From: an uncultured bacterium
GTDB taxonomy: Bacteria > Hydrogenedentota > Hydrogenedentia > Hydrogenedentales > CAILVY01
NCBI GenBank assembly: GCA_937951485.1
Contig: CALEDJ010000028.1
Location: forward strand, 14,547-78,546
DNA length: 64,000 nt
Direction: 5' to 3'
Positions 1 through 7,599 of the stretch are shown piece by piece (positions within the stretch are counted from its first letter, which is position 1; each line of letters begins with the position of its first letter). The translations under genes and the position numbers were made by a program. The notes under the pieces are model-generated. The model searched no databases, was not told where the DNA came from, and saw only the letters and a program-made list of their open reading frames with translations.

Positions 1-1
1 A

Positions 2-1612
2 GACCATGTGCTGGCGATGGGCAGCCCGATGTCCCTGGCGCAGTCGGTGACCCTCGGCATCGTGAGCATTACGGAAATGACCATGCCTTCCTGGATCGAG
101 CGCTGGGGCGGGATTGAGCAGGACGGCGAAAACGTGGGCGCACTCGTGCGCTGGATCGGCCACGACGCACAGATTTTCGGGGGTAATTCCGGCGGTCCGC
201 TGGTGAATCTGCAAGGGGAAATCGTCGGCATCAACGAAATCAAGATGGGGCTTGGCGGCGCGATACCCGGCAATCTCGCCAGGGAAGTCGCGCAAGCCTT
301 GATTACCGAGGGCAAGGTTCGCCGCGCCTGGATGGGCCTTGAGGTGCAGCCGCGCCTCAAACACGACGACGGCGAAGCGGGTGTGCTGGTGGCGAACATT
401 TACAAGGATTCGCCTGCGGAAAGCGCCGGGCTGAAATCCGGGGACCTGATTCTCGCCGTGGGCGACACGCCCATTGATGTGCGTTTTCTGGAGCAATTGC
501 CTGATTTTAACCGCCTGGTCAGTGCATTGCCCATCGGCGAAGCGGTTGAAATCCGCTATGCGCGCAATGGCCGGGAAATGCAGACTTCCCTCATCACGGT
601 GGAACGGGAACCCTATCAGCCAAAGGAATACGAATTGAAGGAGTGGGGGCTTACGGTGCGCGACATCTCTTTCATGTTGGCCAGAGAGATGAAACGCAAG
701 GACACCGATGGCGTGCTGGTCACCTCGGTGCGTCCGGGAGGCCCAGCGGGTGATGCCAAACCCGGCATCCAACGTGACGACGTTCTTGTGGAGGTGGGCG
801 GAAAGCCGATAAAAAGCGTCCGGGCGCTCAAGGAGGTGACCGAAGAAATTGTCAGGGATGCATCATCGCCAACGCCCACGTTGACCGGTTTTGAGCGGAA
901 GACGGACCGCTTTGTTACAGTGGTGAAGGTGGGCATTACGGAATTGCAGGATCCCGGTCTGGAAGTCAAGAAAGCCTGGCTGCCGGTCGAGACGCAGGTG
1001 ATCAGCCGGGACATTGCCGAGTTGCTGGGCCGTCCTGAAATGACAGGCTTTCGCATCACCAGCGTCTATGCCGACAGCACGGCCGAGAAAGCCGGGCTTC
1101 AGGTGGGCGATCTGATCCTCGCGGTGGATGGCGAGAAGATGACTGCATCGGCCCCGGAACACTACGAGGAACTGTCCGCCTTTATCCGACAATACCGCGC
1201 AGGCACAACGGCGGAGTTGTCCATTCGTCGGGGCGAAGAAGACCTTAAGGTGCCCGTGGAACTTGTGAGTGCGCCGAAACTCGCCCGCGAAATGAAAAAA
1301 TACCGCGATGACAACTTCGAGTTCACGGTCCGCGACGTGACCTTCTTCGACCGGGCCAAGGAACAATGGGCCGAAGAACAACAGGGCGTGTTGGTGGATC
1401 AGGTCATCCCCGGCGGGTGGGCCGCGCTTGCGCAGTTGGCGGCGTCTGATTTGATCCTTGAGGTGGATGGTCAGCCCATCGCTGACGTGGCCGCGATGGA
1501 AGCCGTAATGAAGGCCATTGCAGAACAGCAGCCCAAGGCCGTGGTCTTTAAGGTGCTGCGCCGCATCCGCACCTTCTTTATCGAACTGGAACCGAAGTGG
1601 GACGCCAAATAA
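2..1612 (+). CDS. HtrA/DegP-like serine protease with four PDZ domains, 5' end outside window
   Basis: Envelope quality-control protease of the trypsin/HtrA family, presumably periplasmic. The reading frame is already open at the first bases and begins inside the protease domain, so the His and Asp of the triad and the signal peptide lie upstream of the window. The nucleophile motif GGNSGGPLVN is intact (Ser at about residue 61 of the visible part). It is followed by four PDZ-like domains at roughly residues 105-198, 212-310, 325-420 and 435-530, recognisable by repeats such as AGLKSGDLILAV and AGLQVGDLILAVDG. Typical HtrA proteins have one or two PDZ domains, so four is unusual. A second protease-like gene follows 61 bases downstream and looks catalytically dead. 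The family call is firm; the substrate is unknown. Confidence 0.85.
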   Translation, partial: DHVLAMGSPMSLAQSVTLGIVSITEMTMPSWIERWGGIEQDGENVGALVRWIGHDAQIFGGNSGGPLVNLQGEIVGINEIKMGLGGAIPGNLAREVAQALITEGKVRRAWMGLEVQPRLKHDDGEAGVLVANIYKDSPAESAGLKSGDLILAVGDTPIDVRFLEQLPDFNRLVSALPIGEAVEIRYARNGREMQTSLITVEREPYQPKEYELKEWGLTVRDISFMLAREMKRKDTDGVLVTSVRPGGPAGDAKPGIQRDDVLVEVGGKPIKSVRALKEVTEEIVRDASSPTPTLTGFERKTDRFVTVVKVGITELQDPGLEVKKAWLPVETQVISRDIAELLGRPEMTGFRITSVYADSTAEKAGLQVGDLILAVDGEKMTASAPEHYEELSAFIRQYRAGTTAELSIRRGEEDLKVPVELVSAPKLAREMKKYRDDNFEFTVRDVTFFDRAKEQWAEEQQGVLVDQVIPGGWAALAQLAASDLILEVDGQPIADVAAMEAVMKAIAEQQPKAVVFKVLRRIRTFFIELEPKWDAK

Positions 1613-1673
1613 CGTGTCCTTGATATCTCAACGCATCGCGACCGACAAGGTATTTGAGGAAAGGAAAACACAC

Positions 1674-2504
1674 ATGCAACTGAAATGCCGAATGCTGGCC
1701 GCCCTCCTGACAATGGCCATCGTTGCCCCCTCGGCGGTCCAAGCGGATGAAGACGCCGTGAAAGCCCGCGCCATCCTGGAGAAGAACAAATTGGCCGTGG
1801 CGACGGTCAAATTGGTGGTGAAGCAGAAATTCTCCATGTTCGGCATGGGGTCCGAAGAGAGTGAGTCCAAAATGGACATCACGGGAACGGTGATTGGGCC
1901 GGATGGATTGATCGTGGTTGCCCTGTCATCCACGGACCCAATGGCAATCTACCGCAACATGATGCCGAGCATGTTGGACGAGGGACTCCAGATGGACAGC
2001 GAATTGTCCGACGTAAAGATTCTCGCAGAGGACGGCGCTGAAATCCCCGCCCAAGTCATCCTGCGCGACAACGACCTGGACCTGGCGTTTGTTCGGCCAA
2101 AAGAAAAACCGGCGCAGCCCTGGCCGCATGTTGATCTGAGCAACGCCGCTACGCCGGAACTGTTGGACAAACTCGTGGCCTTGAACCGCCTGGGCAAGGT
2201 CGCCAACCGCGCGTATTCGCTTTCCTATGAATGGGTCGAGGCGATTGTGGACAAGCCTCGTACGTTCTACGTGCCTGGAAGTCAGATCACCAATTCCACG
2301 CAGGGATCGCCGGTCTTCAGTCTCGACGGCAGGATTGTCGGTGTGATTGTAATTCGGGCCATCAAGGATTCGGATAGCGGCGGCCCTTTCGGCATGAACG
2401 ACGCGGTGATACCCATCATTCTTCCCGCAGCCGATATCCTGGAGGGCGCGCAACAGGCCCCGCCATTCGAAGAAAGCGCAAACGCCTCGACCGAAAATGG
2501 TTGA
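1674..2504 (+). CDS. Secreted trypsin-like pseudoprotease (HtrA paralogue)
   Basis: 276-residue protein with a cleavable signal peptide (hydrophobic stretch followed by VQADED). I start at the ATG at 1674 because GAGGAAAGG lies about ten bases upstream and the signal peptide begins there; the frame is open further 5' inside the previous gene. The fold resembles the HtrA protease domain: TGTVIGPDGLIVVALSS matches the strand that normally carries the catalytic His, DNDLDLAFVRP matches the Asp region, and STQGSPVFSLDGRIVGV matches the GNSGGP region. The His is absent, and the Ser position is Gln (STQGSP against GNSGGP). Only the Asp is kept, so it is probably inactive. It likely acts as a partner or regulator of the upstream protease, with which it forms a probable operon; that role is inferred. 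Confidence 0.75.
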   Translation: MQLKCRMLAALLTMAIVAPSAVQADEDAVKARAILEKNKLAVATVKLVVKQKFSMFGMGSEESESKMDITGTVIGPDGLIVVALSSTDPMAIYRNMMPSMLDEGLQMDSELSDVKILAEDGAEIPAQVILRDNDLDLAFVRPKEKPAQPWPHVDLSNAATPELLDKLVALNRLGKVANRAYSLSYEWVEAIVDKPRTFYVPGSQITNSTQGSPVFSLDGRIVGVIVIRAIKDSDSGGPFGMNDAVIPIILPAADILEGAQQAPPFEESANASTENG

Positions 2505-2630
2505 CCGATCCGCACAAGAATTCGACAATGGCGGTCTGTCAGAAATGGCGGAGGGGACAGACGACAAGTCTTTCGGCAGAATCCCCCAACATTTACGGAC
2601 ATGAACACACTTGGATAAGAAAGCGGCGCA

Positions 2631-3380
2631 GTGTCCGACATCATTTCTTTGGAAAATAAAACGGCGCTGGTGACAGGCGCGGCGAAACGCCTCGGGCGGG
2701 CGATTGCATTGGCGTTGGCCCGCGCCGGCGCACATATCGTCGTGCATTATCGCGCATCCCGCGATGAAGCCGAAGAAACCGCCGCCGCCATCCGGGCCGA
2801 AGGCGTGCAGGCATGGGCGATTTCCGCAGATCTTGCCGTCCCACCGGAGGTCATGGCCCTCTTCGACCGCGCCGCGAAAGCGGCGGGCGCGATCGATTTC
2901 CTGATAAACAGCGCGAGTATTTTTCCGGCCTCCGGCCTGCGCGATTTTCCGCCCGAATCGCTGATGGAAAACGTGCAGGTAAACGCGCTGGCCCCGATAT
3001 TGCTCGCACGCCGCATGGCGGAACAGAACCGACAAGGCGCGGTCATCAATATGCTCGACGCCATGATTGCGGACTACGACAGGAAACATGTGCCCTATCA
3101 TCTGAGTAAGCGGATGTTGTATGATGTCACGCGCATGATGGCCCTGGAATTCGCTCCGAAACTTCGCGTGAACGGCATCGCGCCGGGGTTGATATTGCCG
3201 CCCGTGGGAGAAGATGAGGGCTACCTGGCCGCGCTGGCGCACACCACTCCGCTGCAACGGTATGGCAGTGTGGAAGGAATATGTGAGGCGGCGCTGTTCC
3301 TTCTGCGTTCCGGTTTTGTGACAGGCCAGGTTATTTTTGTGGACGGCGGGCGGCATCTGCGGGGGAGCGTTTATGGATAA
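2631..3380 (+). CDS. FolM/PTR1-like SDR pteridine (dihydrofolate/dihydromonapterin) reductase
   Basis: Short-chain dehydrogenase of 249 residues, NADPH-dependent by motif. The nucleotide-binding turn is TGAAKRLGRA, the TGxxxRxG form seen in pteridine reductases rather than the common TGxxxGxG. The active-site region reads NMLDAM followed by YHLSK, matching the PTR1/FolM pattern (Asp-Tyr-xxx-Lys). The start is the GTG at 2631, as there is no better upstream start. It overlaps folB by 8 bases and heads a tight folB-folK-folE run, which supports a job in reducing dihydrofolate or a related pterin. No folA is seen in the window, so it could be the dihydrofolate reductase of this organism; that is inference. 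A generic SDR cannot be excluded. Confidence 0.75.
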   Translation: MSDIISLENKTALVTGAAKRLGRAIALALARAGAHIVVHYRASRDEAEETAAAIRAEGVQAWAISADLAVPPEVMALFDRAAKAAGAIDFLINSASIFPASGLRDFPPESLMENVQVNALAPILLARRMAEQNRQGAVINMLDAMIADYDRKHVPYHLSKRMLYDVTRMMALEFAPKLRVNGIAPGLILPPVGEDEGYLAALAHTTPLQRYGSVEGICEAALFLLRSGFVTGQVIFVDGGRHLRGSVYG

Positions 3381-3750
3381 CGGCAATCTGGACAAAATAC
3401 ACATCCGCGACCTGCTCGTGCGCTGCATTGTCGGCATCTACGACGAGGAACGCGCCGCAAAACAGGATGTCGTCATCAACATCACGCTGTACGCCGATTT
3501 TTCGGCGGCATGCCACAGCGACCACATCGAGGACACGGTGGATTACAAGCGCATCAAGAAACAGGTGGTGGCGATGGTGGAAAATTCACAGTATTTCCTC
3601 CTTGAAAAACTGGCCGACGCGATAGCGGGGATTTGCCTGAATGATCCCAAGGTGCGGCGGGTTCAGGTGTGCGTGGACAAACCGGGCGCCTTGCGTTTCG
3701 CGCGGACCGTGGCGGTGGAAATCACAAGGGAGCGCAGGGACCATGCCTGA
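3373..3750 (+). CDS. folB: Dihydroneopterin aldolase
   Basis: Cytosolic enzyme that cleaves 7,8-dihydroneopterin to 6-hydroxymethyl-7,8-dihydropterin in folate synthesis. 125 residues, the usual size. The N-terminus has the family form DKIHIRDLLVRCIVGIYDEE, followed by DVVINITLYADF, the DTVDYKRIKK segment and FLLEKLADAIA. It starts at the ATG at 3373, inside the last codons of the upstream reductase, and itself overlaps folK by 8 bases, implying translational coupling. Identification is confident from sequence and from its position between a pteridine reductase and folK. Confidence 0.9.
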   Translation: MDNGNLDKIHIRDLLVRCIVGIYDEERAAKQDVVINITLYADFSAACHSDHIEDTVDYKRIKKQVVAMVENSQYFLLEKLADAIAGICLNDPKVRRVQVCVDKPGALRFARTVAVEITRERRDHA

Positions 3751-4276
3751 CCGCAGTGAAGCGGTCTCGGCCTATGTCGCCGTAGGCTCAAATATCGAAC
3801 CCGAACGGCACATCATCCAGGCCGTGCGCATCCTGTCAGAGACGATGCCGCTGACGGGGATTTCAACCTTTTATGTCACGCCGCCCATTGGCCGCCCGGA
3901 ACAGGACGACTACCTTAACGGGATCCTGCGCATAACATGCGCGCAATCGGCGCGCGCGCTGAAGTATGATGTATTGCGTCCGATTGAGAAAGCGCTTGGC
4001 AGGATCCGGACACCGGACAAATATGCGGCGCGCACCATGGACCTTGATGTCGCCGTATTCGGTGAGATGGTAGTGGATGAACCGGACCTGGTGATTCCTG
4101 ATCCAGATTTGCTGCGACGTCCCTTCCTTGCGGCGGCGCTGTTAACTCTGGAGCCGGACTTCGTCGTACCGGGAATCGGTACAGCACTGAAAGACCTGGT
4201 GGATATGGACGCGCTTCGCGGCTTGCAGCCTGCGACCGCATTTACGGACTTGCTTAAAGAAAGGTTTCTGTCATGA
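3743..4276 (+). CDS. folK: 6-hydroxymethyl-7,8-dihydropterin pyrophosphokinase
   Basis: Transfers pyrophosphate from ATP to hydroxymethyl-dihydropterin, the step after FolB. 177 residues. It has the N-terminal [11 protein letters not shown] strand, FYVTPPIG and [11 protein letters not shown] of the HPPK fold, and the signature [11 protein letters not shown] with the two metal-binding Asp residues. The open frame extends 5' inside folB, but the ATG at 3743 gives the normal N-terminus. The stop overlaps the folE start (ATGA), so folB, folK and folE are very likely co-translated. No folP is seen nearby. Confidence 0.92.
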   Translation: MPDRSEAVSAYVAVGSNIEPERHIIQAVRILSETMPLTGISTFYVTPPIGRPEQDDYLNGILRITCAQSARALKYDVLRPIEKALGRIRTPDKYAARTMDLDVAVFGEMVVDEPDLVIPDPDLLRRPFLAAALLTLEPDFVVPGIGTALKDLVDMDALRGLQPATAFTDLLKERFLS

Positions 4277-4845
4277 ATCTCGAACGGGTGGCGCGGTTGG
4301 TGCGGGAATTGCTGATGGAATTGGGGGAGGATCCCAACCGGGAAGGATTAATAAAAACGCCCATGCGCGTGGCCAAAGCCTACGAATTCCTTACGTCCGG
4401 GTATTCCAAAAACATTGATGAAATCATCAACAACGCCGTGTTCAAGTCAGAATCCAACAACATGATCATTTCGCGCGACATCGAAGTGTACAGCCTGTGC
4501 GAACACCACATGCTGCCCTTCTTCGGCAGATGCCATGTGGGCTATATTGCCCGCGAAAAGGTGATCGGGTTGAGCAAAATCGCCCGCATCGTGGATTTCT
4601 ATGCGCGCCGGCTACAGATACAGGAAAGGCTCACCGCCCAGATTGCCCGCGCCGTCATGGACAACACGCAAGCGGAGGGGGTCGGCGTTGTCATCGAGTG
4701 CCAGCATCTCTGCTCCATGATGCGCGGCGTGGAAAAGCAGAACTCGGTCATGACCACATCGTCGGTGCTCGGCAGTTTCCATGATGACCCCGCCACCCGG
4801 ACGGAATTCCTGACGCTGATCTCCCGCGATATTCATCAACACTGA
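4273..4845 (+). CDS. folE: GTP cyclohydrolase I
   Basis: Converts GTP to 7,8-dihydroneopterin triphosphate, the first step of folate (and queuosine) synthesis. 190 residues. Zinc ligands are visible as Cys76 and His79 in [12 protein letters not shown] and Cys147 in [11 protein letters not shown]. The substrate region [20 protein letters not shown] and the QNSVMTTSS segment follow the family closely. It starts in an ATGA overlap with folK and is the last gene of the folate block. This is the zinc-dependent FolE1 type, not FolE2. Confidence 0.95.
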   Translation: MNLERVARLVRELLMELGEDPNREGLIKTPMRVAKAYEFLTSGYSKNIDEIINNAVFKSESNNMIISRDIEVYSLCEHHMLPFFGRCHVGYIAREKVIGLSKIARIVDFYARRLQIQERLTAQIARAVMDNTQAEGVGVVIECQHLCSMMRGVEKQNSVMTTSSVLGSFHDDPATRTEFLTLISRDIHQH

Positions 4846-4866
4846 TCGAAGTGATTTCGTCGCGGT

Positions 4867-4896
4867 TTGCGGGCGCCCCGGCGGGATGCCTATACT
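4867..4896 (+). promoter_or_regulatory. Candidate sigma-70 promoter for the prepilin peptidase gene
   Basis: TTGCGG at 4867-4872 and TATACT at 4891-4896 are separated by 18 bases, about 30 bases ahead of the ATG at 4928. The position is sensible because folE ends at 4845. Motif match only. Confidence 0.4.
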
Positions 4897-4927
4897 TGCG
4901 CCCCGGAAGCAAGACCAGGAGTCGCCT

Positions 4928-6079
4928 ATGCCCATCACCCAAGTGCTGCAACCATTGCACAACCCGTTCATGATCGCCTCGTTTGTATTGGGGTGTGTCG
5001 TGGGAAGTTTCTGCAACGTATGCATCAGCCGCTGGGCCGCGGGCGAATCGGTCATCCGGCCCCGATCGCGATGCCCGAAATGCCTCAATGCCATCGCCTG
5101 GTACGACAACATCCCCTTGCTCAGTTGGCTGGCGCTGGGCGCAAAGTGCCGCCATTGCGGCCAGCCCATCAGTTGGAAATATCCCTTGGTGGAGGGGCTT
5201 ACCGGCGCCTTGTTCATGGCGGTATTCCGGCGCTTTGGCTTTGACATCGCCACACCGATTTACATGGCCCTGTGCGCCGGCCTGGTCATCGTCACATTTC
5301 AGGACCTTGCCGACTGGACCATTCCCAATGAGATTACGCTGCCGGGCATTCTCGCCGGCCTCGGCGTCTCGATGCTCGCCATGGCTCAACCGGAAAGCAT
5401 GCTGCGCGTCGCGGATCCCATTGACAGCCTCGACGGCATTGCCGCCGGCTGTTTCATCATCTGTCTTATGGACAGCGTCGTGGTATTGCTGTTGCGCAAA
5501 CCCGGCATGGGATTCGGCGATGTGAAACTGCTGGCCATGCTCGGCGCATTCCTGGGCTGGCGCGGCGTCATCGGGACCCTGCTGATCGGATCACTTATCG
5601 GCAGCGTCTTCGGGGTGGCCATGATTCTTTATTTCCGGCGCAGACAAGATGCCGAAACGCATGAAACCTCGGATCAGCCCGCGAACTTGCAGGATGCGCC
5701 CATAGACCCCGTCGCTGCCGCCGCATTGGGCGCCTGCACGGTTTATCTGGCCGCCCGTTGCTTCTATTCCCTGACAAATGAAGACATGATGCCGTCTGAG
5801 TTGCGCCGGATTCTGATCATTGCAGCGGCCATCGTGACAGCCTTCGCCCTGATCGTGTCCGGCATCTCGCTTTCGCTCTACGCCCGGCAACGGAAAACCG
5901 CCTCGGGAAAACACCCATCTCGCATCGCGGAACATCTGGAAGGCGGCGCGCAGGAGGAAGACCTGGAAATCACCTTGCAGGGACACTATCTCCCGTTTGG
6001 CCCTTATCTGGCCGCCGGCGGCATTCTGTTCCTCTTCTTTGGGCCGGAATTATACCAATGGTATACCGCAACGTTGTGA
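4928..6079 (+). CDS. Prepilin peptidase (A24 family) with an internal insertion
   Basis: Polytopic inner-membrane aspartic peptidase that would cleave, and possibly methylate, type IV prepilins or type II pseudopilins. The start at ATG 4928 follows CCAGGAGTCGCCT. The N-terminal zinc-binding methylase-type loop is present (Cys49, Cys52, Cys74, Cys77 in CPKC and CRHC). The catalytic aspartates are Asp126 (TFQDLADWTIPNEIT) and Asp198 (GFGDVKLLAMLGAFLG). The normal C-terminal helix GHYLPFGPYLAAGG is delayed by about 110 extra residues holding a charged region, one more predicted membrane helix (around LRRILIIAAAIVTAF) and an acidic loop. At 383 residues it is longer than the usual 250-290. No pilin or secretion genes are adjacent. 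Confidence 0.88.
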   Translation: MPITQVLQPLHNPFMIASFVLGCVVGSFCNVCISRWAAGESVIRPRSRCPKCLNAIAWYDNIPLLSWLALGAKCRHCGQPISWKYPLVEGLTGALFMAVFRRFGFDIATPIYMALCAGLVIVTFQDLADWTIPNEITLPGILAGLGVSMLAMAQPESMLRVADPIDSLDGIAAGCFIICLMDSVVVLLLRKPGMGFGDVKLLAMLGAFLGWRGVIGTLLIGSLIGSVFGVAMILYFRRRQDAETHETSDQPANLQDAPIDPVAAAALGACTVYLAARCFYSLTNEDMMPSELRRILIIAAAIVTAFALIVSGISLSLYARQRKTASGKHPSRIAEHLEGGAQEEDLEITLQGHYLPFGPYLAAGGILFLFFGPELYQWYTATL

Positions 6080-6118
6080 TTGGCAGCCAACAAATGATTG
6101 CGTGTCAAAGGAGTATTC

Positions 6119-7105
6119 ATGATGGCGGAATTGCCGGAATTCATGCGTCGTCTTGACGCCATTGCCGGGGGTTTTCAACGTTCCAAAATATTGTTCACCG
6201 CCTTGAAGGGCGGCGTCTTCACCCTCTTGGAAAACCCGATGACGGCGGCGGAAGTCGCCGCGCGATTGGGATGGGATGAACGCGGAACCCGGATGCTCCT
6301 GAACGGCCTGATCGCGCTGGACCTGGCGGACAAGGACAATCAAGGTCGTTACCGCAACGCGCCCATCGCCTCGGCATGCCTGATCCCTGGCGCTCCAATG
6401 GACCAGACGGCCATTCTCAACCACAAGGCGAACGGATGGGAAGCATGGGCGCACTTGGATGAACTGGTGCGCACCGGTAAGCCGTATCCGCGCGGTGATC
6501 GAAACGACGAACAAGTGCGCGCCTTTATTTGCGGGATGAAAAACATCGCCGTGGAAAGCGCAAACGCCATGGTCGAGGCGGTGGACATTGCCGCATGCAG
6601 AAACATGCTCGACCTGGGCGGGGGACCGGGCGTCTATTCGCACGCATGCCTCCGGAAAGTTCCGGCTTTGCGCGCGACGGTCTTCGACTTGCCGGAGGTG
6701 ATCCCCATCGCAACAGAAGAGGCTTCAGCAGCAGGATTGCTGGACAGAATGCATTTCGTCGCAGGCGATCTCACCAAAGACCCGCTCGGAACAGGGTATG
6801 ACTTGGTATTGGTCTCCAATATTATCCATTCATATGGCCCTGAGATGAACCAACTGTTGATCAAAAAATGCCACCAGGCGCTTATTCCAGGCGGCATGCT
6901 GATTATCAAAGACTTCCTTTTGGATGATGATCAAAAAGGCCCCGCCTTTGGCCTGGTCTTCGCTCTGCATATGTTCGTTCATACGGACGAAGGCGACACA
7001 TACGCTGTGGAAACAGTCCGCAAATGGACCCTTGAGGCAGGATTCTCGGATGGAAAACTCGTGGAACTCACACCGCAAACGCGCATGTGGATCGTCAGAA
7101 AATGA
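6119..7105 (+). CDS. SAM-dependent O-methyltransferase, dimerising COMT-like family
   Basis: 328-residue small-molecule methyltransferase. The N-terminal winged-helix dimerisation domain is at about residues 10-90 (FTALKGGVFTLLENPMTAAE). The Rossmann SAM-binding domain starts at MLDLGGGPGVYS and is followed by TVFDLPEVIPIA, FVAGDLTKDPLG and the post-motif LVLVSNIIHSYG. The start at ATG 6119 has AAAGGAG nine bases upstream. Such enzymes methylate hydroxyl groups of secondary metabolites or quinone-like compounds; the substrate here cannot be named and the neighbours do not help. Confidence 0.8.
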   Translation: MMAELPEFMRRLDAIAGGFQRSKILFTALKGGVFTLLENPMTAAEVAARLGWDERGTRMLLNGLIALDLADKDNQGRYRNAPIASACLIPGAPMDQTAILNHKANGWEAWAHLDELVRTGKPYPRGDRNDEQVRAFICGMKNIAVESANAMVEAVDIAACRNMLDLGGGPGVYSHACLRKVPALRATVFDLPEVIPIATEEASAAGLLDRMHFVAGDLTKDPLGTGYDLVLVSNIIHSYGPEMNQLLIKKCHQALIPGGMLIIKDFLLDDDQKGPAFGLVFALHMFVHTDEGDTYAVETVRKWTLEAGFSDGKLVELTPQTRMWIVRK

Positions 7106-7112
7106 TCATTCC

Positions 7113-7129
7113 CCGCGTAGTCTGCGCGG
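7113..7129. terminator. Hairpin just after the methyltransferase gene
   Basis: CCGCG, a 7-base loop and CGCGG lie 8 bases after the stop at 7105. There is no U-tract on the plus strand. It may end transcription in either direction, including from the minus-strand mini-gene at 7264-7175. Weak call. Confidence 0.3.
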
Positions 7130-7174
7130 CTACCGGGTCTATGATTGCGGAAGGCGATGTGACGTCCGCCTGGG

Positions 7175-7264
7175 TTAGAAAAAAAGCCCGAGCAGATTCA
7201 GGATCAACTGAACAAGTTGAAGCACTTGAATGATGGATGCAATCACGGCTGCTACGGCTTCCAT
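7175..7264 (-). CDS. 29-residue hydrophobic small protein, unknown function
   Basis: Short ORF with ATG at 7264-7262 and TAA at 7177-7175. An excellent ribosome binding site, AAAGGAGAGG, ends five bases before the ATG, and a TATACT-like -10 element (AGTATA on the plus strand, 7309-7314) would give a leader of about 40 bases. The peptide begins MEAVAAVIAS and ends LILNLLGLFF. It is almost wholly hydrophobic, with Ser10, Gln13, Gln16, Gln19 and Asn23 spaced every three to four residues, so one helix face would be polar. Size and composition recall membrane-active peptides such as TisB-type toxins or phenol-soluble-modulin-like peptides, but there is no homology call. No antisense RNA was identified. 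Confidence 0.5.
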   Translation of the reverse strand: MEAVAAVIASIIQVLQLVQLILNLLGLFF

Positions 7265-7348
7265 GGTCCTCTCCTTTGTTCTGTGGCAAACCTGCATTAA
7301 TCAGCGGTAGTATAACTCAGGCGGACCAACGAAATCGAGTTGTACCAC

Positions 7349-7448
7349 GAGGCATTTGCGAAATGGGCGTTTCAAACCTCAATTCCATCAAAAATCCCGG
7401 ATATTTCCTGCGCTTAAACGCAAAAATCGTCCATTTCGCAAATGCCTC
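7349..7448. mobile_element. MITE-like element, copy 1, with terminal inverted repeats and 6-bp target duplication
   Basis: 100-bp non-coding element. The ends GAGGCATTTGCGAAATGG (7349-7366) and CCATTTCGCAAATGCCTC (7431-7448) are perfect 18-bp inverted repeats. TACCAC flanks it on both sides (7343-7348 and 7449-7454), consistent with a target-site duplication. A related copy is at 60848-60947, with similar internal sequence in its right half. There is no transposase, so it would be mobilised in trans. The rest of the 7106-7569 gap holds the mini-gene and the promoter of the next gene. Confidence 0.6.
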
Positions 7449-7507
7449 TACCACAACATCCCACCCACATCTGTTTTGGTGAGCCAATAAACTGTCGGCT
7501 TCAATGC

Positions 7508-7537
7508 TTGGCATCTTCTATAAGGCTGTGGTATAAA
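7508..7537 (+). promoter_or_regulatory. Candidate sigma-70 promoter for the propeller protein gene
   Basis: TTGGCA (7508-7513) and TATAAA (7532-7537) are separated by 18 bases. Transcription would start near 7544, just ahead of the possible starts at 7570, 7600 and 7621. It fits the consensus well. Confidence 0.55.
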
Positions 7538-7599
7538 AACGCCTCCATGTCTGTTCATCATGGGGCACTATGCGAAAGAAAACGATGGAAAGTGGCCAC

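Noticed and set aside
7384-7448. Possible CRISPR-like repeat because of repeated GAGGCATTT sequence
   Set aside because: Only one inverted pair with flanking direct repeats; no spacer array and no cas genes.
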